Shown in pieces: positions 1 through 9,158 of a stretch of 38,325 nt of DNA. Source of the stretch: Peptoniphilus_A harei_B (GTDB lineage Bacteria > Bacillota > Clostridia > Tissierellales > Peptoniphilaceae). The stretch covers positions 1 to 38,325 of the forward strand of contig JAWGHR010000012.1 of the NCBI GenBank assembly GCA_032560695.1, read 5' to 3'. Below the pieces are notes generated by a model. That model was given only the letters and a program-made list of their open reading frames with translations, was not told where the DNA came from and did no database searches. The translations under genes and the position numbers were made by a program. Position 1 is the first letter of the stretch. Each line of letters opens with the position of its first letter.

Positions 1-3000
1 GTCGTATATTCTGTTCCAACTTCTACATTTTCTAAAACTTTACTTTCTGCTTCTAAGACTTTTCCATCTTCTGCAAGGTATTTTACATAGACACTTCCTA
101 TTTTTGGTTCTTCTTTTTTAGTAAATTTCCATGTACCAGTGAAAGTTACGTCTGCGCCATTAATTATATGCTCTGTTGGATTCCAAGAAACAAAACTCCA
201 AGTACCATCATCTGTCGTAACATCTGCAAATTCTGATGTTGATGGTGTTACTTTTTTGCCATTTTCTTTATCTTTTTCTTCACCTGGCAATAGTTTTGTT
301 ACATCTTCTGGAAGCGTTTTGTCTTCTGTTCCGCTTACAAACTCATAAGTTACTTTAAACTTATCTGTATAAGTGTTTTTAAAGTCATATTCGCCTTCAC
401 CCTTAGCTGAAGTATAATTTTTTACTGGATTTTCTGTTAGGGTGTAATTAACTAAATTTTTGTTTTTATATTTTGGAAGATCTTTAAACTCCCATGATTC
501 TCCAGATGCTTCTTTAATTTTCTTACCATTTTCTAAAAGATTTACAGTGACCGAAGTAGGTTGATTTTCCTTCGGATTTTCGCCATGAACCCAAGTCTTA
601 CTGCCTTCTATAGTGATAAACTCAGTTTTATTTATAATTTTAAATCCATCTTTATCATTTCCACTTACAACGCCTTCTTCATAACCAGGTGATTGTTCAG
701 GATTTTCTTTAACTGTATATCCAAACTTCGATGGCCTAATATTCTTAAATTCGCCCTTCCAACCATTTTTAGCATTAAGCTCTATCGGCCCTGCCGAAAC
801 TTCATTGCGTTCATAAAGCGTAACTGTAACTTTATCTGGACGGTTGCTAAACTCATCATTATTATCGTCCCAAACTTTTTCAACTAAAATGACTTTTTTC
901 CAACCAGCAAAAAGTTCATATTCATGCTTGTCAATTATTGATGTGATTTCATTAGAATCTTTTACAAGTTTTAAATCTTCGACAAGTGTTTTACCCTTTT
1001 TACCCTTATCAGGTAAGTCATCATTTACCTTTTGTTCTTCATACCAACCTGTAAATTCATAGCTCTTTCTAACTGGCTCAGGATCCAAGATAGCTGATTT
1101 TTGTCCTGGAGCATAGACGTCATAGATGTCTTCTTTTATATCTTCTGATGGTAATTTAGTAAATATACCCTCATCTTTATTTCTTCCTAATTTAACATTT
1201 TCAAATTTAGCCTTGGCTTCATCTGTTCCATTTGCATGCAAGGTTACCTTTACCCTCTGACCAAGGACAACATCCTTTGTCTTTGGATTTAAAACAAAAT
1301 CCCACTTGCCTGTGCTTTTGTCATCTGCAAAATCTGCTATTGCTTGACTAGTATCTTTTGATACATAATGAATTTTTTTAGCATCTTCTGCTGTTGGTGT
1401 ATAAGAACCATCTCCTGCTGCAACTATATATCCAACTTTTCTATTTTGACTTTCGTTAAATTTTGGATGAAGTGGATATCTTGGATCGTTTATAGTTTTA
1501 TCTGGCTGTTTCTTTGAAGCTTCACTTATCGAAACATTTATTTGATTTGTCAATTTACCAGTTAAGATGATTTTAGATTGTCCATCTAATATACGAACAT
1601 CCTTATCATCAAAAGTTGCGTTTGGAGTAATAATAACATCTTTTACTGCATAGATATTTTTACCGCCCATTTCGTTTTTGTCATAAATGTGGCCATCTCC
1701 AGTAGACCAGTCGCCTTTAGTATTGCCTTCAAATTTTGCAAAGTCAACTGTTAACTCGCCATCGTTTAAAACTCCACCAGCCATGTGGTAAGCCTTATTA
1801 TTTACAATTTGAGCGTTGCCTTTTTCAGATTTAGTAAGTGTCACTTTGCCTTCGTTATAAATTGCTCCACCTACAGATGAAGATTCTTTAGAAGAAATTT
1901 GTCCACCTTTCATAGTAACTGTATTTCCTTGTCCTACAAAAATTCCTCCACCATAGGCTGTCATATTATAGGCATAGGCTAAATTATTTAAAATCTTAGT
2001 GTCTATTAAAGTTAAATTAGTTCCACCATTTTTTCCAACTTGAGTGTTTAAAGCAATTCCACCACCAGATATTTCTGCTGTAAAATTTTTTATAGTTGTA
2101 TTTTCAATAGTTGCTGTGACACTTGAGTCGTCATAAAATACAATCGCTCCACCATATTTTGCTGTTTTATTGGCTCCAGTTTCATTCCAACCAACACCAG
2201 AACCATTCAAAGTAGAATTTTTTAGATGGAATTCACCTGAATCAGCGACTTGGATGAGTCCACCTGACTCTTGAACATAAGAGCCTTTACCGGTATTAAA
2301 GGTAGAATTATCAATAGTTAAGTTTGATCCTTCTGATGTTATTGCACCACCTGCAACACCGAATTGGCCTTTATTTTCTGCAATTGTGAATGTTGAACCT
2401 GTAACTGTTGCTTGAGGGCAATCTTCGAATTTAATTGCACCGCCTGTATTAAAGGGGCCAACTATATCAAATGTCGCATTGTTAATAGTAGCTGTCGTAT
2501 TTGTAGCTTCTATGGCACCACCTTGACGGCCACCCTCATCAGCTGAGCTGTCTAAATGGTTTCCCGTAAAAGTTGTTCCATTAACGGTTAATTCTGAGCT
2601 GTCAATTTTTATAGCTCCACCTTCTGCAGCTCTTTTTGCGTCTAAATATTTTGAACCTGTGTTATTATTGATAAAACTTCCGTCTGTTACATCTAGTTTA
2701 GAAGCTTGTGTAGCAAGTATTGCTCCACCAGAATAATTTTGTTTATCGTCGCCCGCTTTTTCAAGTTTTCCAAAATTTTCTGTGGTTCCATTTTGTAAGG
2801 TAGCATTTTTTAATATGATGCTTCCACCCTCTGTGAAAATAATTCTCGCTTTTTCATTTCCGTCAAGTGTAATATTTTCTAGTGTTAAGCTTTTTCCCTT
2901 CTCTAGATAAAAAATATTTCCACTCCTACGTTGGATTTCAAAATCAGTGTCACTTGAAATTAAACTTGACTCTGCTTTTAATTCTCCACCACTAATTGTC

Positions 3001-3206
3001 ACATCTCTGCCTATTATTAAGGTTTCTGTAACTTCGATTGCTTGCATGATTTTAATTTCTTTGTCTGTTCCAGATTTAATTTCCTTTTTTAATTCTTCGA
3101 AATTATAAACTTCTGCTGCGAAAACATTTTCATTACTAATAAAAATAGTGGCCATTATTACTAGCAAGATGAAAATTACATTTCGCATTTTACTTATCGT
3201 CTTCAT
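1..3206 (-). CDS. Secreted modular surface adhesin, N-terminal 1068 residues (3' end outside window)
   Basis: An uninterrupted reading frame runs from the ATG at 3206 (preceded by AAAGGAGGAGCT) to the window edge, so the C-terminus and any LPXTG anchor are not visible. Residues 1-31 form a signal peptide (MKTISKMR, hydrophobic core, cleavage near VFA-A). Residues about 40-560 are a right-handed beta-helix of the pectin-lyase/polymorphic-adhesin type: repeated GGAI...N.T.F..N turns. Residues about 650-770 resemble an InlB B-repeat (YEFTGWYEE...ELFAGW). Two Cna-B-like domains follow (about 772-857, starting VEKVWDDN, and 860-940, starting IEGSKTW). A SHIRT domain (about 943-1028, KVTYEFVSGTEDKTLP) and the start of a MucBP-like repeat (GSVYVKYLAEDGKVLEAE) end the visible part. 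The order, a binding head followed by stalk repeats, is that of a wall-anchored adhesin. The ligand is unknown. The domain calls are by eye; the reading frame itself is certain. Confidence 0.9.
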   Translation of the reverse strand, partial: MKTISKMRNVIFILLVIMATIFISNENVFAAEVYNFEELKKEIKSGTDKEIKIMQAIEVTETLIIGRDVTISGGELKAESSLISSDTDFEIQRRSGNIFYLEKGKSLTLENITLDGNEKARIIFTEGGSIILKNATLQNGTTENFGKLEKAGDDKQNYSGGAILATQASKLDVTDGSFINNNTGSKYLDAKRAAEGGAIKIDSSELTVNGTTFTGNHLDSSADEGGRQGGAIEATNTTATINNATFDIVGPFNTGGAIKFEDCPQATVTGSTFTIAENKGQFGVAGGAITSEGSNLTIDNSTFNTGKGSYVQESGGLIQVADSGEFHLKNSTLNGSGVGWNETGANKTAKYGGAIVFYDDSSVTATIENTTIKNFTAEISGGGIALNTQVGKNGGTNLTLIDTKILNNLAYAYNMTAYGGGIFVGQGNTVTMKGGQISSKESSSVGGAIYNEGKVTLTKSEKGNAQIVNNKAYHMAGGVLNDGELTVDFAKFEGNTKGDWSTGDGHIYDKNEMGGKNIYAVKDVIITPNATFDDKDVRILDGQSKIILTGKLTNQINVSISEASKKQPDKTINDPRYPLHPKFNESQNRKVGYIVAAGDGSYTPTAEDAKKIHYVSKDTSQAIADFADDKSTGKWDFVLNPKTKDVVLGQRVKVTLHANGTDEAKAKFENVKLGRNKDEGIFTKLPSEDIKEDIYDVYAPGQKSAILDPEPVRKSYEFTGWYEEQKVNDDLPDKGKKGKTLVEDLKLVKDSNEITSIIDKHEYELFAGWKKVILVEKVWDDNNDEFSNRPDKVTVTLYERNEVSAGPIELNAKNGWKGEFKNIRPSKFGYTVKENPEQSPGYEEGVVSGNDKDGFKIINKTEFITIEGSKTWVHGENPKENQPTSVTVNLLENGKKIKEASGESWEFKDLPKYKNKNLVNYTLTENPVKNYTSAKGEGEYDFKNTYTDKFKVTYEFVSGTEDKTLPEDVTKLLPGEEKDKENGKKVTPSTSEFADVTTDDGTWSFVSWNPTEHIINGADVTFTGTWKFTKKEEPKIGSVYVKYLAEDGKVLEAESKVLENVEVGTEYT

Positions 3207-3289
3207 AGCTCCTCCTTTTTATTTATAAATTTTTCCAACTTTATGCATATCTCCACTGTAATCATCTATGGAAATTAACTTATATGTTC

Positions 3290-3298
3290 ATTATATCA
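3290..3298 (-). promoter_or_regulatory. Extended -10 promoter for the surface adhesin
   Basis: The minus strand reads TGATATAAT, a TG-extended consensus -10 box, about 84 bases upstream of the adhesin start. No good -35 is visible at 17 bases, as expected for an extended -10 promoter. It implies a leader of about 75 nt with no obvious hairpin. Confidence 0.5.
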
Positions 3299-3335
3299 AT
3301 TTTTTTATGTTTTTCCACAATAAATGGCTAAAATA

Positions 3336-3375
3336 AAAGTACCAATCCCTCTTTTTTTAAGAAGTCTGGTACTTT
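3336..3375 (-). terminator. Intrinsic terminator after the ClC gene
   Basis: Minus strand: AAAGTACCA pairs with TGGTACTTT (9 bp). An inner CTTCTT/AAGAGG stem extends it, and a T-rich tract (TTTTATTTT) follows. It lies about 40 bases beyond the ClC stop codon. Confidence 0.75.
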
Positions 3376-3411
3376 TTATTTTTAATATACTATTAGTCTT
3401 TTCTATTTTTA

Positions 3412-4935
3412 TTAGCCCTTAAAAAATTCGTCTATGTCTAGGGCATCTTCTGCGTTTATTAATACTGTGACTTTGTCGCCAAGCAGGATCAAGTCATCGG
3501 CTGTTGGGACGAATTCACTTCCATCTCTTTCGATGGACATTATTATTAGATGTTTTGGAAAGTTTATTTCTCTTAGGTCCTTTCCAAGATTCTTGAAGTC
3601 GTCTGCTATTGTGTATTCGAAGACTGAGTAGTCGCCAAGTTCTCTTTCCTTAGGACTTAGTAAGTTTTTGTCCTTTAGTTGTCTTTCAAAGAGGGTGTCG
3701 TAAATTGGTGCAACTTTTAAGGCTTCTGCAACGTAGTATGAAACCATTACTACAATGGATAGGGCTATCAAGTGCTCAAAGGTTGATGTCATTTCTGATA
3801 CCAATATTATTGAGAGGATTGGACTTCTCACAACTGATGCAAGAATCCCACTCATGCCTAGGATTATGAAGTTGATGTAAAAGGCATCTAGTCCAAAGGT
3901 CTTGTCTAGGAAGGAGAAGACCAAGGCTCCACATGATCCTCCTATTACAAGAACTGGCAAAAAGATTCCACCTTGAACTCCTGACCCGTAGCAAAAGCTT
4001 GTATAAAATAATTTTACTAAGAGGATAGCAAGTATATATTTTACTGCAAATCTTTCTCTCGCCATGTTTTCTAAGAGGCCATGTCCTCCACCTGTTCCTT
4101 CAAAAAACATAAAGCCAACAAGAATTGTCACTCCCATTAAAATGGCGTATTTTAAAATTTTTGAATTTATCTTTTTAAAGAAGTCTTGGAATTTTGTTAT
4201 TAAGTAGTTGTAGACTCCTCCCACAAGGCCTGTCAAGATTCCTATTAGGATTGCAACCCAAATGAGTTTCATGGGTAAGGACTCTGTGACAAAGAAGGAG
4301 AAGGATGTTTCTTGGCCCATTATTATAAAGGAAATGTAGTTTGCTACTATTGATGCGATAAGAGCTGGCAGGAGGACAAACTTTGAATAGGACTTGTGAA
4401 GTTCTTCTATGGCAAAGATGCAACCAGCCATGGGTGCGTTAAAGGCTGCTGCTAGTCCTGCCGCTGCCCCTGCTGTTATCATGTACTTGATTTCATCTGG
4501 TGGTCTCTTTAGGATTTTGCCTAGTCTTTTGGCTGCTGCTCCACCCATTTGGATAGAAGGACCCTCTCTTCCAAGTGAGAATCCCATAAGGTTTCCCAAG
4601 CCTCCTCCAAGGATCTTGGAAACTAGAGTTGGAACTTCTTCCATTCTAAATTTACCTAAGATTTCTCCACGAATTTGTGGGATTCCACTACCTCCTGATA
4701 GGGGCGCCCACTTTAATAATTTATAAATTACAAAGGAAATTATAGCTCCCAAGACTATTAAAATTATTAAAGACCTTATATTAAATTCTTTGTAGAGGAA
4801 GGACCTGTAGTAGTCCATCTTCATTATCACAAACCTATAGAGGACAGAGAATAATCCTGCCAAGGCTCCCACCATTAGGGAGTCTATTAGGATCCTAAAT
4901 ATCAGTTTGTCTTTGTTGTTTATATCATTTTTCAT
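3412..4935 (-). CDS. ClC-type chloride/proton antiporter with C-terminal RCK_C domain
   Basis: An integral membrane protein of the ClC family. The selectivity and gating motifs are all present: GSGIP (about 82-86), GREGP (about 122-126, with the gating glutamate), FAIEELH (about 174-180, with the glutamate that serves as the internal proton site in E. coli ClcA), GGIFLP, and the APIY tyrosine. The intact glutamates argue for Cl-/H+ exchange rather than a passive channel. The fluoride-type ClC motif GREGT is absent. After about residue 430 a soluble TrkA-C/RCK_C-like domain follows (HLIIMSIERDG ... DKVTVLINAEDAL), a common bacterial fusion. I chose the ATG at 4935 because GGGGTGG lies 5 bases upstream; a GTG at 4944 is the alternative. 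The start overlaps the end of the upstream gene (4925), so the two are probably co-translated. Confidence 0.9.
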   Translation of the reverse strand: MKNDINNKDKLIFRILIDSLMVGALAGLFSVLYRFVIMKMDYYRSFLYKEFNIRSLIILIVLGAIISFVIYKLLKWAPLSGGSGIPQIRGEILGKFRMEEVPTLVSKILGGGLGNLMGFSLGREGPSIQMGGAAAKRLGKILKRPPDEIKYMITAGAAAGLAAAFNAPMAGCIFAIEELHKSYSKFVLLPALIASIVANYISFIIMGQETSFSFFVTESLPMKLIWVAILIGILTGLVGGVYNYLITKFQDFFKKINSKILKYAILMGVTILVGFMFFEGTGGGHGLLENMARERFAVKYILAILLVKLFYTSFCYGSGVQGGIFLPVLVIGGSCGALVFSFLDKTFGLDAFYINFIILGMSGILASVVRSPILSIILVSEMTSTFEHLIALSIVVMVSYYVAEALKVAPIYDTLFERQLKDKNLLSPKERELGDYSVFEYTIADDFKNLGKDLREINFPKHLIIMSIERDGSEFVPTADDLILLGDKVTVLINAEDALDIDEFFKG

Positions 4936-6121
4936 CTTTTCCACCCCACATTAGCTTTTGCCAATCTTCTTCTTTTAATTTCAAAATTTCTATATAATTT
5001 TTCTCTCTTTCAATTTTCTCTGGGATTGTATAGAAGTTTAAATTTAATTTTTTTATTTTTGCTCCATCTATATCTGCAATTAGCTTAAACTTCTTGGATC
5101 TTACAAAATTATAAAATCTGACATTTACCAATGTCTTACCATCGTGATATATGAGTTTTTTGGAGTCGGGATAGTAGGACATCCTAAAGGACCTGTCATT
5201 TATCTTTCCCTTTAGGGTTCTTAGATTTTCATTTTCCTCTGGCTCCATGTAAATCCTAGTGTCTGGAAGTTTTAACTCCATGTAGTCTTTTATAGCTAGG
5301 GCATATTGGTTGTCGTCGGACTTTAGTTTCAAGAGGTTTAGGTCCTCATCTGTGTAGATGTAAAAAACTATTTGGTCCCTCTTGTCTAGGTCTCTTGAGA
5401 TTTTTTCAAATTCTCTTCTCAATAGGCCTGCGAGGTTAGAGTAAGGGAAGTAGTTTTCTTCGTAATAAAAGTCCTCTATCTTTGCAAAGAGGTCTTTTAA
5501 GTCCTTGGACCTGACCTTCACCTCGTAGGAACTACCTGAAAGTTTTTTTACCTTGGTCCTTCTTATTGTCTCTGCCCATTCCTTCTTCACGTATTTTTTA
5601 AGTTCTGTGTTTTTCTCAGAAAGTGAAACTGGTGGGAGAAATAGTTTTTTGTTGGAAATGTCGTAGCCAAGATCAGACATGACCTTGGAGTCACGAGATA
5701 GGTTTACCATGGTGTTCCTATCAATGTAAAGGGGCAAGTCTGAGATGTCTTCTCTATAGAGATAGACGTCACTATTCACTATTTTTTCCCCATAGATTTT
5801 TATTTCGTGGTCCACTTCTCTTCTCTCATGGTAGTATCTTTCTTTCTTGTTAGGGCTTTGGTAGTTGATTATATTTAATTTATCATTTTTATCATCTTCA
5901 AGGCTCATCCTTATTCCATAGTCGCCACTTTCTTTGACCTTCCTAAAGATGTCTGCAAATCCAAAATCTTGGATGTTTTTATCTAGGTATTCAAAGATCC
6001 TGTCGTCAACGGTGTAGAGAATTTCTGCCACAACTTTTTTTGGATAGCGATTGAAATTGTAAAGGGCAAAAAAAATTCCCAAGCCAAGGAGACTTATTAA
6101 GATTAAAGTTTTTTTCTTCAT
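4925..6121 (-). CDS. Membrane-anchored extracytoplasmic protein of unknown function
   Basis: 398 residues. The N-terminus MKKKTLILISLLGLGIFF is one hydrophobic segment without a lipobox cysteine or clear cleavage site, so it is probably an uncleaved anchor with the remaining 370 residues outside the cell. The rest is rich in charged and aromatic residues with no motif I recognise. It may be an all-beta sensor or adaptor-like domain; that is a guess. It overlaps the ClC gene by 11 bases and is separated from the upstream MATE gene by a terminator, so the pair is a two-gene unit. A TATAAT-like -10 (AACTATAATTAA, near 6145) precedes it, and the ribosome binding site is weak. I have no function to offer; a role linked to the antiporter is only suggested by position. 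Confidence 0.75.
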   Translation of the reverse strand: MKKKTLILISLLGLGIFFALYNFNRYPKKVVAEILYTVDDRIFEYLDKNIQDFGFADIFRKVKESGDYGIRMSLEDDKNDKLNIINYQSPNKKERYYHERREVDHEIKIYGEKIVNSDVYLYREDISDLPLYIDRNTMVNLSRDSKVMSDLGYDISNKKLFLPPVSLSEKNTELKKYVKKEWAETIRRTKVKKLSGSSYEVKVRSKDLKDLFAKIEDFYYEENYFPYSNLAGLLRREFEKISRDLDKRDQIVFYIYTDEDLNLLKLKSDDNQYALAIKDYMELKLPDTRIYMEPEENENLRTLKGKINDRSFRMSYYPDSKKLIYHDGKTLVNVRFYNFVRSKKFKLIADIDGAKIKKLNLNFYTIPEKIEREKNYIEILKLKEEDWQKLMWGGKDEK

Positions 6122-6182
6122 AGTATCACTGCTTCTTATATATTAATTATAGTTTACAATAAATCTTGACTTCATTGCAATT

Positions 6183-6205
6183 AAAAAAGGCACCAATTAG
6201 GTGCC
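6183..6205 (-). terminator. Intrinsic terminator after the MATE gene
   Basis: Minus strand: GGCACC-TAATT-GGTGCC followed by TTTTTT. A 6-bp GC-rich stem directly after the MATE stop. Confidence 0.9.
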
Positions 6206-6232
6206 AGTTTGTCATAATTTATTAATTTTTAT

Positions 6233-7591
6233 TTACATATCAAAATCTTTTCTCCAACTTCCAAATTTAAAGTAAAGGGCCATGATCACAAAGTTTGCAA
6301 AATATGAAACTGGATAGATAATGGAGATTACCCTAATGGAATTGAATATTGGCATTGCAAAGTAAACTACTACAAGTCTCAAGATACAAATTGTAAGAAG
6401 GGAAATAATCATTGGTCCCATAGCGTGTCCACTTCCTCTTATGAAGCCAGAGATTGTTTCTGATAGTCCAAAGGACCAAATTCCAAGACTCAAAATCTTT
6501 AGGAAGTCGGCACCATAAGCAACAACATCTGGGTCTGAGTTAAATATTGCTATTAGTGGACTTGCTAGGAAGTAGGCAATAAGTGATAGGACAAAGGAGA
6601 TTCCAAACACTATTATTAGGGATACCTTTATTCCTTCACGAAGTCTGTCAAACTTCTTGGCTCCAAAGTTTTGTCCCGAGAAAGTTGTTGCTGCAAGGGC
6701 AATGGCTTGTAGGGACATGAAGAGAAAGCCGTCAATCCTTCCTTCAGCAGCAACGCCGGCTATGGCATCGGGGCCAAAGGAGTTTATCTTTGCTTGGAAG
6801 ATTACGTTGGTAAAAGAAAGAAGTGCTGTTTGAACTCCTGTTGGTATTCCAACTTCAAAAATCCTCTTTGCTTCATACTTGTGAAGTTTAATTTCACTTT
6901 TCCTAAGTTTGTAGGACGAGTCAGTCTTTAGGAGTGAATAAGTTACAAGTATTGCTGATGTAACTTGGGAAGCAAGTGTTGCTATCCCTGCACCTAGGAC
7001 TGACATTTGTAAGTAGCCCACTAAGATTAAGTCTAGGACAATATTTACTATTGCAGAAACACATAAGAAGTTAAAAGGTCTATTGGAGTCACCAGTTGCC
7101 CTCAAGATTGAGGCTCCCATGTTGTAAATAAGTATGGGAACTGTACCCAAGAAGAAAACTCTCATGTAAGTTGTCGCGTCTTGCAAAATTTCTTGGGGTG
7201 TGTCCATTATCCTCAAGAAGAAGGGCGTAGTAAAATATCCAAAGGCCGTTATCAAGAGTCCTGATGCAAGTCCAAGAAAGTAAGAACAACCTACAGACCT
7301 CTTTAGGGCCTCCCTGTCGTTAGACCCATAGTAAAGTGAAATTATTACAGAGGCACCAGTTGTAAGTCCAAGGAAAAGTCCAATTAATAAGTTGGAAACT
7401 GGTCCCGTTGCACCAACTGCTGCCATGGGATTCTTGCCAGCGAATCTTCCCACTATCATAAGGTCAGCTGTGTTATAAAGCTGTTGCAAAAAGTTTGTTA
7501 GAAGTAGAGGGATGGCAAACATAATTATCCCTTGGACAATTGAGCCCTCTGTTAAATTTATATTTCTATTTGGTCGTCTTTTATTACTCAT
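6233..7591 (-). CDS. MATE family multidrug/cation efflux transporter
   Basis: 452 residues with the 12-helix MATE pattern. The opening (LTEGSIVQGIIMFAIPLLL then NFLQQLYNTADLMIVGRF) is typical of Firmicute MATE exporters, with the second half repeating the first (HKYEAKRIFEVGIPTGVQTA). Length is normal for the family. It should export cationic compounds by Na+ or H+ antiport; the substrate cannot be read from sequence. Its ATG at 7591 lies inside the end of nnrE (overlap 8 bases, ATGAGTAA), so translation is coupled to nnrE. GAGG lies upstream of the ATG. A strong terminator follows. Confidence 0.93.
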   Translation of the reverse strand: MSNKRRPNRNINLTEGSIVQGIIMFAIPLLLTNFLQQLYNTADLMIVGRFAGKNPMAAVGATGPVSNLLIGLFLGLTTGASVIISLYYGSNDREALKRSVGCSYFLGLASGLLITAFGYFTTPFFLRIMDTPQEILQDATTYMRVFFLGTVPILIYNMGASILRATGDSNRPFNFLCVSAIVNIVLDLILVGYLQMSVLGAGIATLASQVTSAILVTYSLLKTDSSYKLRKSEIKLHKYEAKRIFEVGIPTGVQTALLSFTNVIFQAKINSFGPDAIAGVAAEGRIDGFLFMSLQAIALAATTFSGQNFGAKKFDRLREGIKVSLIIVFGISFVLSLIAYFLASPLIAIFNSDPDVVAYGADFLKILSLGIWSFGLSETISGFIRGSGHAMGPMIISLLTICILRLVVVYFAMPIFNSIRVISIIYPVSYFANFVIMALYFKFGSWRKDFDM

Positions 7592-8210
7592 CCATATACC
7601 TCACAATCCCTATATAAATTTTCTTAAGTTCTCCAACCTTGCTGTTTAGCAGCTGACCATCCTTTATATCAGATATGGCATAAGTAATGTTAGCTCCAAC
7701 ACAAGCCCCATACTCGTCACCTGTGTCTGCATCCATACCCGATGGGATATCAACTGCAATAATATAGTTGCCATGAGCATTAATAAGATTAATTAGCCTC
7801 TTATAAAAATCATTTAGTGGCCTATTTAGTCCAATGCCAAAGATTGCATCAAGAGTAACTTCATTGACTTCCATGGATTCAACTAGGTCATCAAAATTAT
7901 TTTCATCTTCAATATATTTTACTTGGGTAAGTTTTTCTAAAATCTCAAGGTTCTTAGCAAATTCTTTTGTCATCTTGTGACCAAGGACAAAGACTTCAAC
8001 AAGTTTGCCCTTTAAGATCAAGTGTCTTGCGATAACAAGTCCATCGCCGCCGTTGTTTCCCTTACCGCAAATTATTGTGTAGGAATTGTACTGATTAATT
8101 TCACGATAAATTCCCATTCCTGCGTTTTCCATTAAAATAAGAGAATCAATTTTGTATTCATCTATGGTTCTCTTCTCTAGTTCTATCATTTTGTTTTTTG
8201 AAATTGTCAC
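7584..8210 (-). CDS. nnrE: NAD(P)H-hydrate epimerase
   Basis: 208 residues, a stand-alone YjeF_N domain. It epimerises R-NAD(P)HX so that the S-form dehydratase can repair the damaged cofactor. Family signatures seen: LMENAGMG (about 26-33), the GKGNNGGDGLVIARHL loop (about 49-64), and VDIPSGMDADTGD (about 153-165). The C-terminal ADP/ATP-dependent dehydratase domain found in fused bacterial versions is absent here, so that activity must lie elsewhere in the genome. The start is GTG at 8210, preceded by GGAGGGG with 6-base spacing. A minus-strand TATAAT lies near 8231, about 20 bases upstream. Confidence 0.92.
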   Translation of the reverse strand: MTISKNKMIELEKRTIDEYKIDSLILMENAGMGIYREINQYNSYTIICGKGNNGGDGLVIARHLILKGKLVEVFVLGHKMTKEFAKNLEILEKLTQVKYIEDENNFDDLVESMEVNEVTLDAIFGIGLNRPLNDFYKRLINLINAHGNYIIAVDIPSGMDADTGDEYGACVGANITYAISDIKDGQLLNSKVGELKKIYIGIVRYMDE

Positions 8211-8417
8211 AGTAACCCCTCCTCTATCTTATTATATTCTATTTGATGAAAATTAAAACCTCATAGGCTTTATTTCTTCTAAAGAAATCACTCTTTTTAT
8301 AATTAAATAAAATTCATTAATATTTTTAATAGACTTTATAATTTAAAAATCTTGAAAGTTTGATGACTTCAGTCTTATCTCTCAACTTACAATTTTTAAA
8401 AGCAATTATATTTTCTA
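8211..8417. other. Divergent intergenic region between nnrE and the AraC-type regulator
   Basis: Very AT-rich, with no ORF. It contains the nnrE ribosome binding site and -10 on the minus strand. I see no RNA gene or repeat in it; the remainder of the gap holds the AraC promoter described separately. Confidence 0.6.
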
Positions 8418-8459
8418 TTGATATTAAATATCATTTGACCTATAATTATCTTAAGATAA
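8418..8459 (+). promoter_or_regulatory. Promoter of the AraC-type gene with two palindromes
   Basis: TTGATA (8418-8423), 17-base spacer, TATAAT (8441-8446): a near-consensus vegetative promoter. The spacer contains the perfect palindrome GATATT-A-AATATC (8420-8432). A second perfect palindrome, TTATCTTAAGATAA (8446-8459), abuts the -10. Either could be a repressor site. AraC-family proteins usually bind direct repeats, so the binder may be another regulator. Confidence 0.65.
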
Positions 8460-8512
8460 AAAATTAAAAAAATTAAATATATAAAATTTACAGATTTACA
8501 TAGGAGGATATT

Positions 8513-9148
8513 ATGACAAATTATCTTGATCTTGCACAAATGACAAGACCCGAATTACTTGGATGTGCCACAGAAATCTATGAAAAAATTTCTTGTTGTG
8601 GCAAAACATCTTCTCTTGATGAGATTAAAAAACAAGTAGAAAACTTGAACACCTTTCTTTATACATACTTTTTAATTACATACAACAAGGACCTCACTTA
8701 CCTACATACAGAGTTTGCAAATAGACTTGAAGCTTCACTTACTGAGGCAGATGTTAAAGTCATTGGTCACGACTTAATCGAAGCTTATTCAAACTCTCTT
8801 CTTGATGCCCTAAGTTTTTCTAAGAACGAAATCATCGACAAGGCTCTAAAGATTATCAACGAAGAATTTAGCAAGGGACTTGGGCTTGAAGATCTTGCAA
8901 ACAAACTTCATCTTTCAAAAAATTATCTTTGCTCACTCTTTAAAGAAGAAACTGGCTTTACTTTCTGCCAATATCTAAACACTTTAAAGACAAACAAGGC
9001 AAAGAAGCTTCTTTTAGAAAACAAGAAGACTCTTGAGTACATTTCTTATGAGTGTGGATTTTCTTCTCAACCTCATTTCACAATGACTTTTAAAAAGTAC
9101 ACAGGCAAGACTCCTAAGGAGTACAAGATGAGCCTACTAGCTGGATAA
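8513..9148 (+). CDS. AraC family transcriptional regulator
   Basis: 211 residues. The C-terminal half (about 106-208) is a double helix-turn-helix AraC/XylS DNA-binding domain: first HTH around GLEDLANKLHLSKNYLCSLF, second around YISYECGFSSQPHFTMTFKK, ending with the family hallmark TGKTPKEYK. The N-terminal 100 residues are helical and lack a recognisable sugar-binding cupin or receiver domain; the effector is unknown. Start at ATG 8513 after AGGAGG. It reads toward the MBOAT/SGNH pair 55 bases downstream, so regulation of that pair is a natural inference. A hairpin between them can act as terminator and as a lid on the next ribosome binding site. Confidence 0.9.
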   Translation: MTNYLDLAQMTRPELLGCATEIYEKISCCGKTSSLDEIKKQVENLNTFLYTYFLITYNKDLTYLHTEFANRLEASLTEADVKVIGHDLIEAYSNSLLDALSFSKNEIIDKALKIINEEFSKGLGLEDLANKLHLSKNYLCSLFKEETGFTFCQYLNTLKTNKAKKLLLENKKTLEYISYECGFSSQPHFTMTFKKYTGKTPKEYKMSLLAG

Positions 9149-9158
9149 TAATTTATTG

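Noticed and set aside
139..1062. Three short plus-strand frames at the left edge
   Set aside because: They lie antisense to the adhesin, which has a continuous frame with clear domains, and have no ribosome binding sites.
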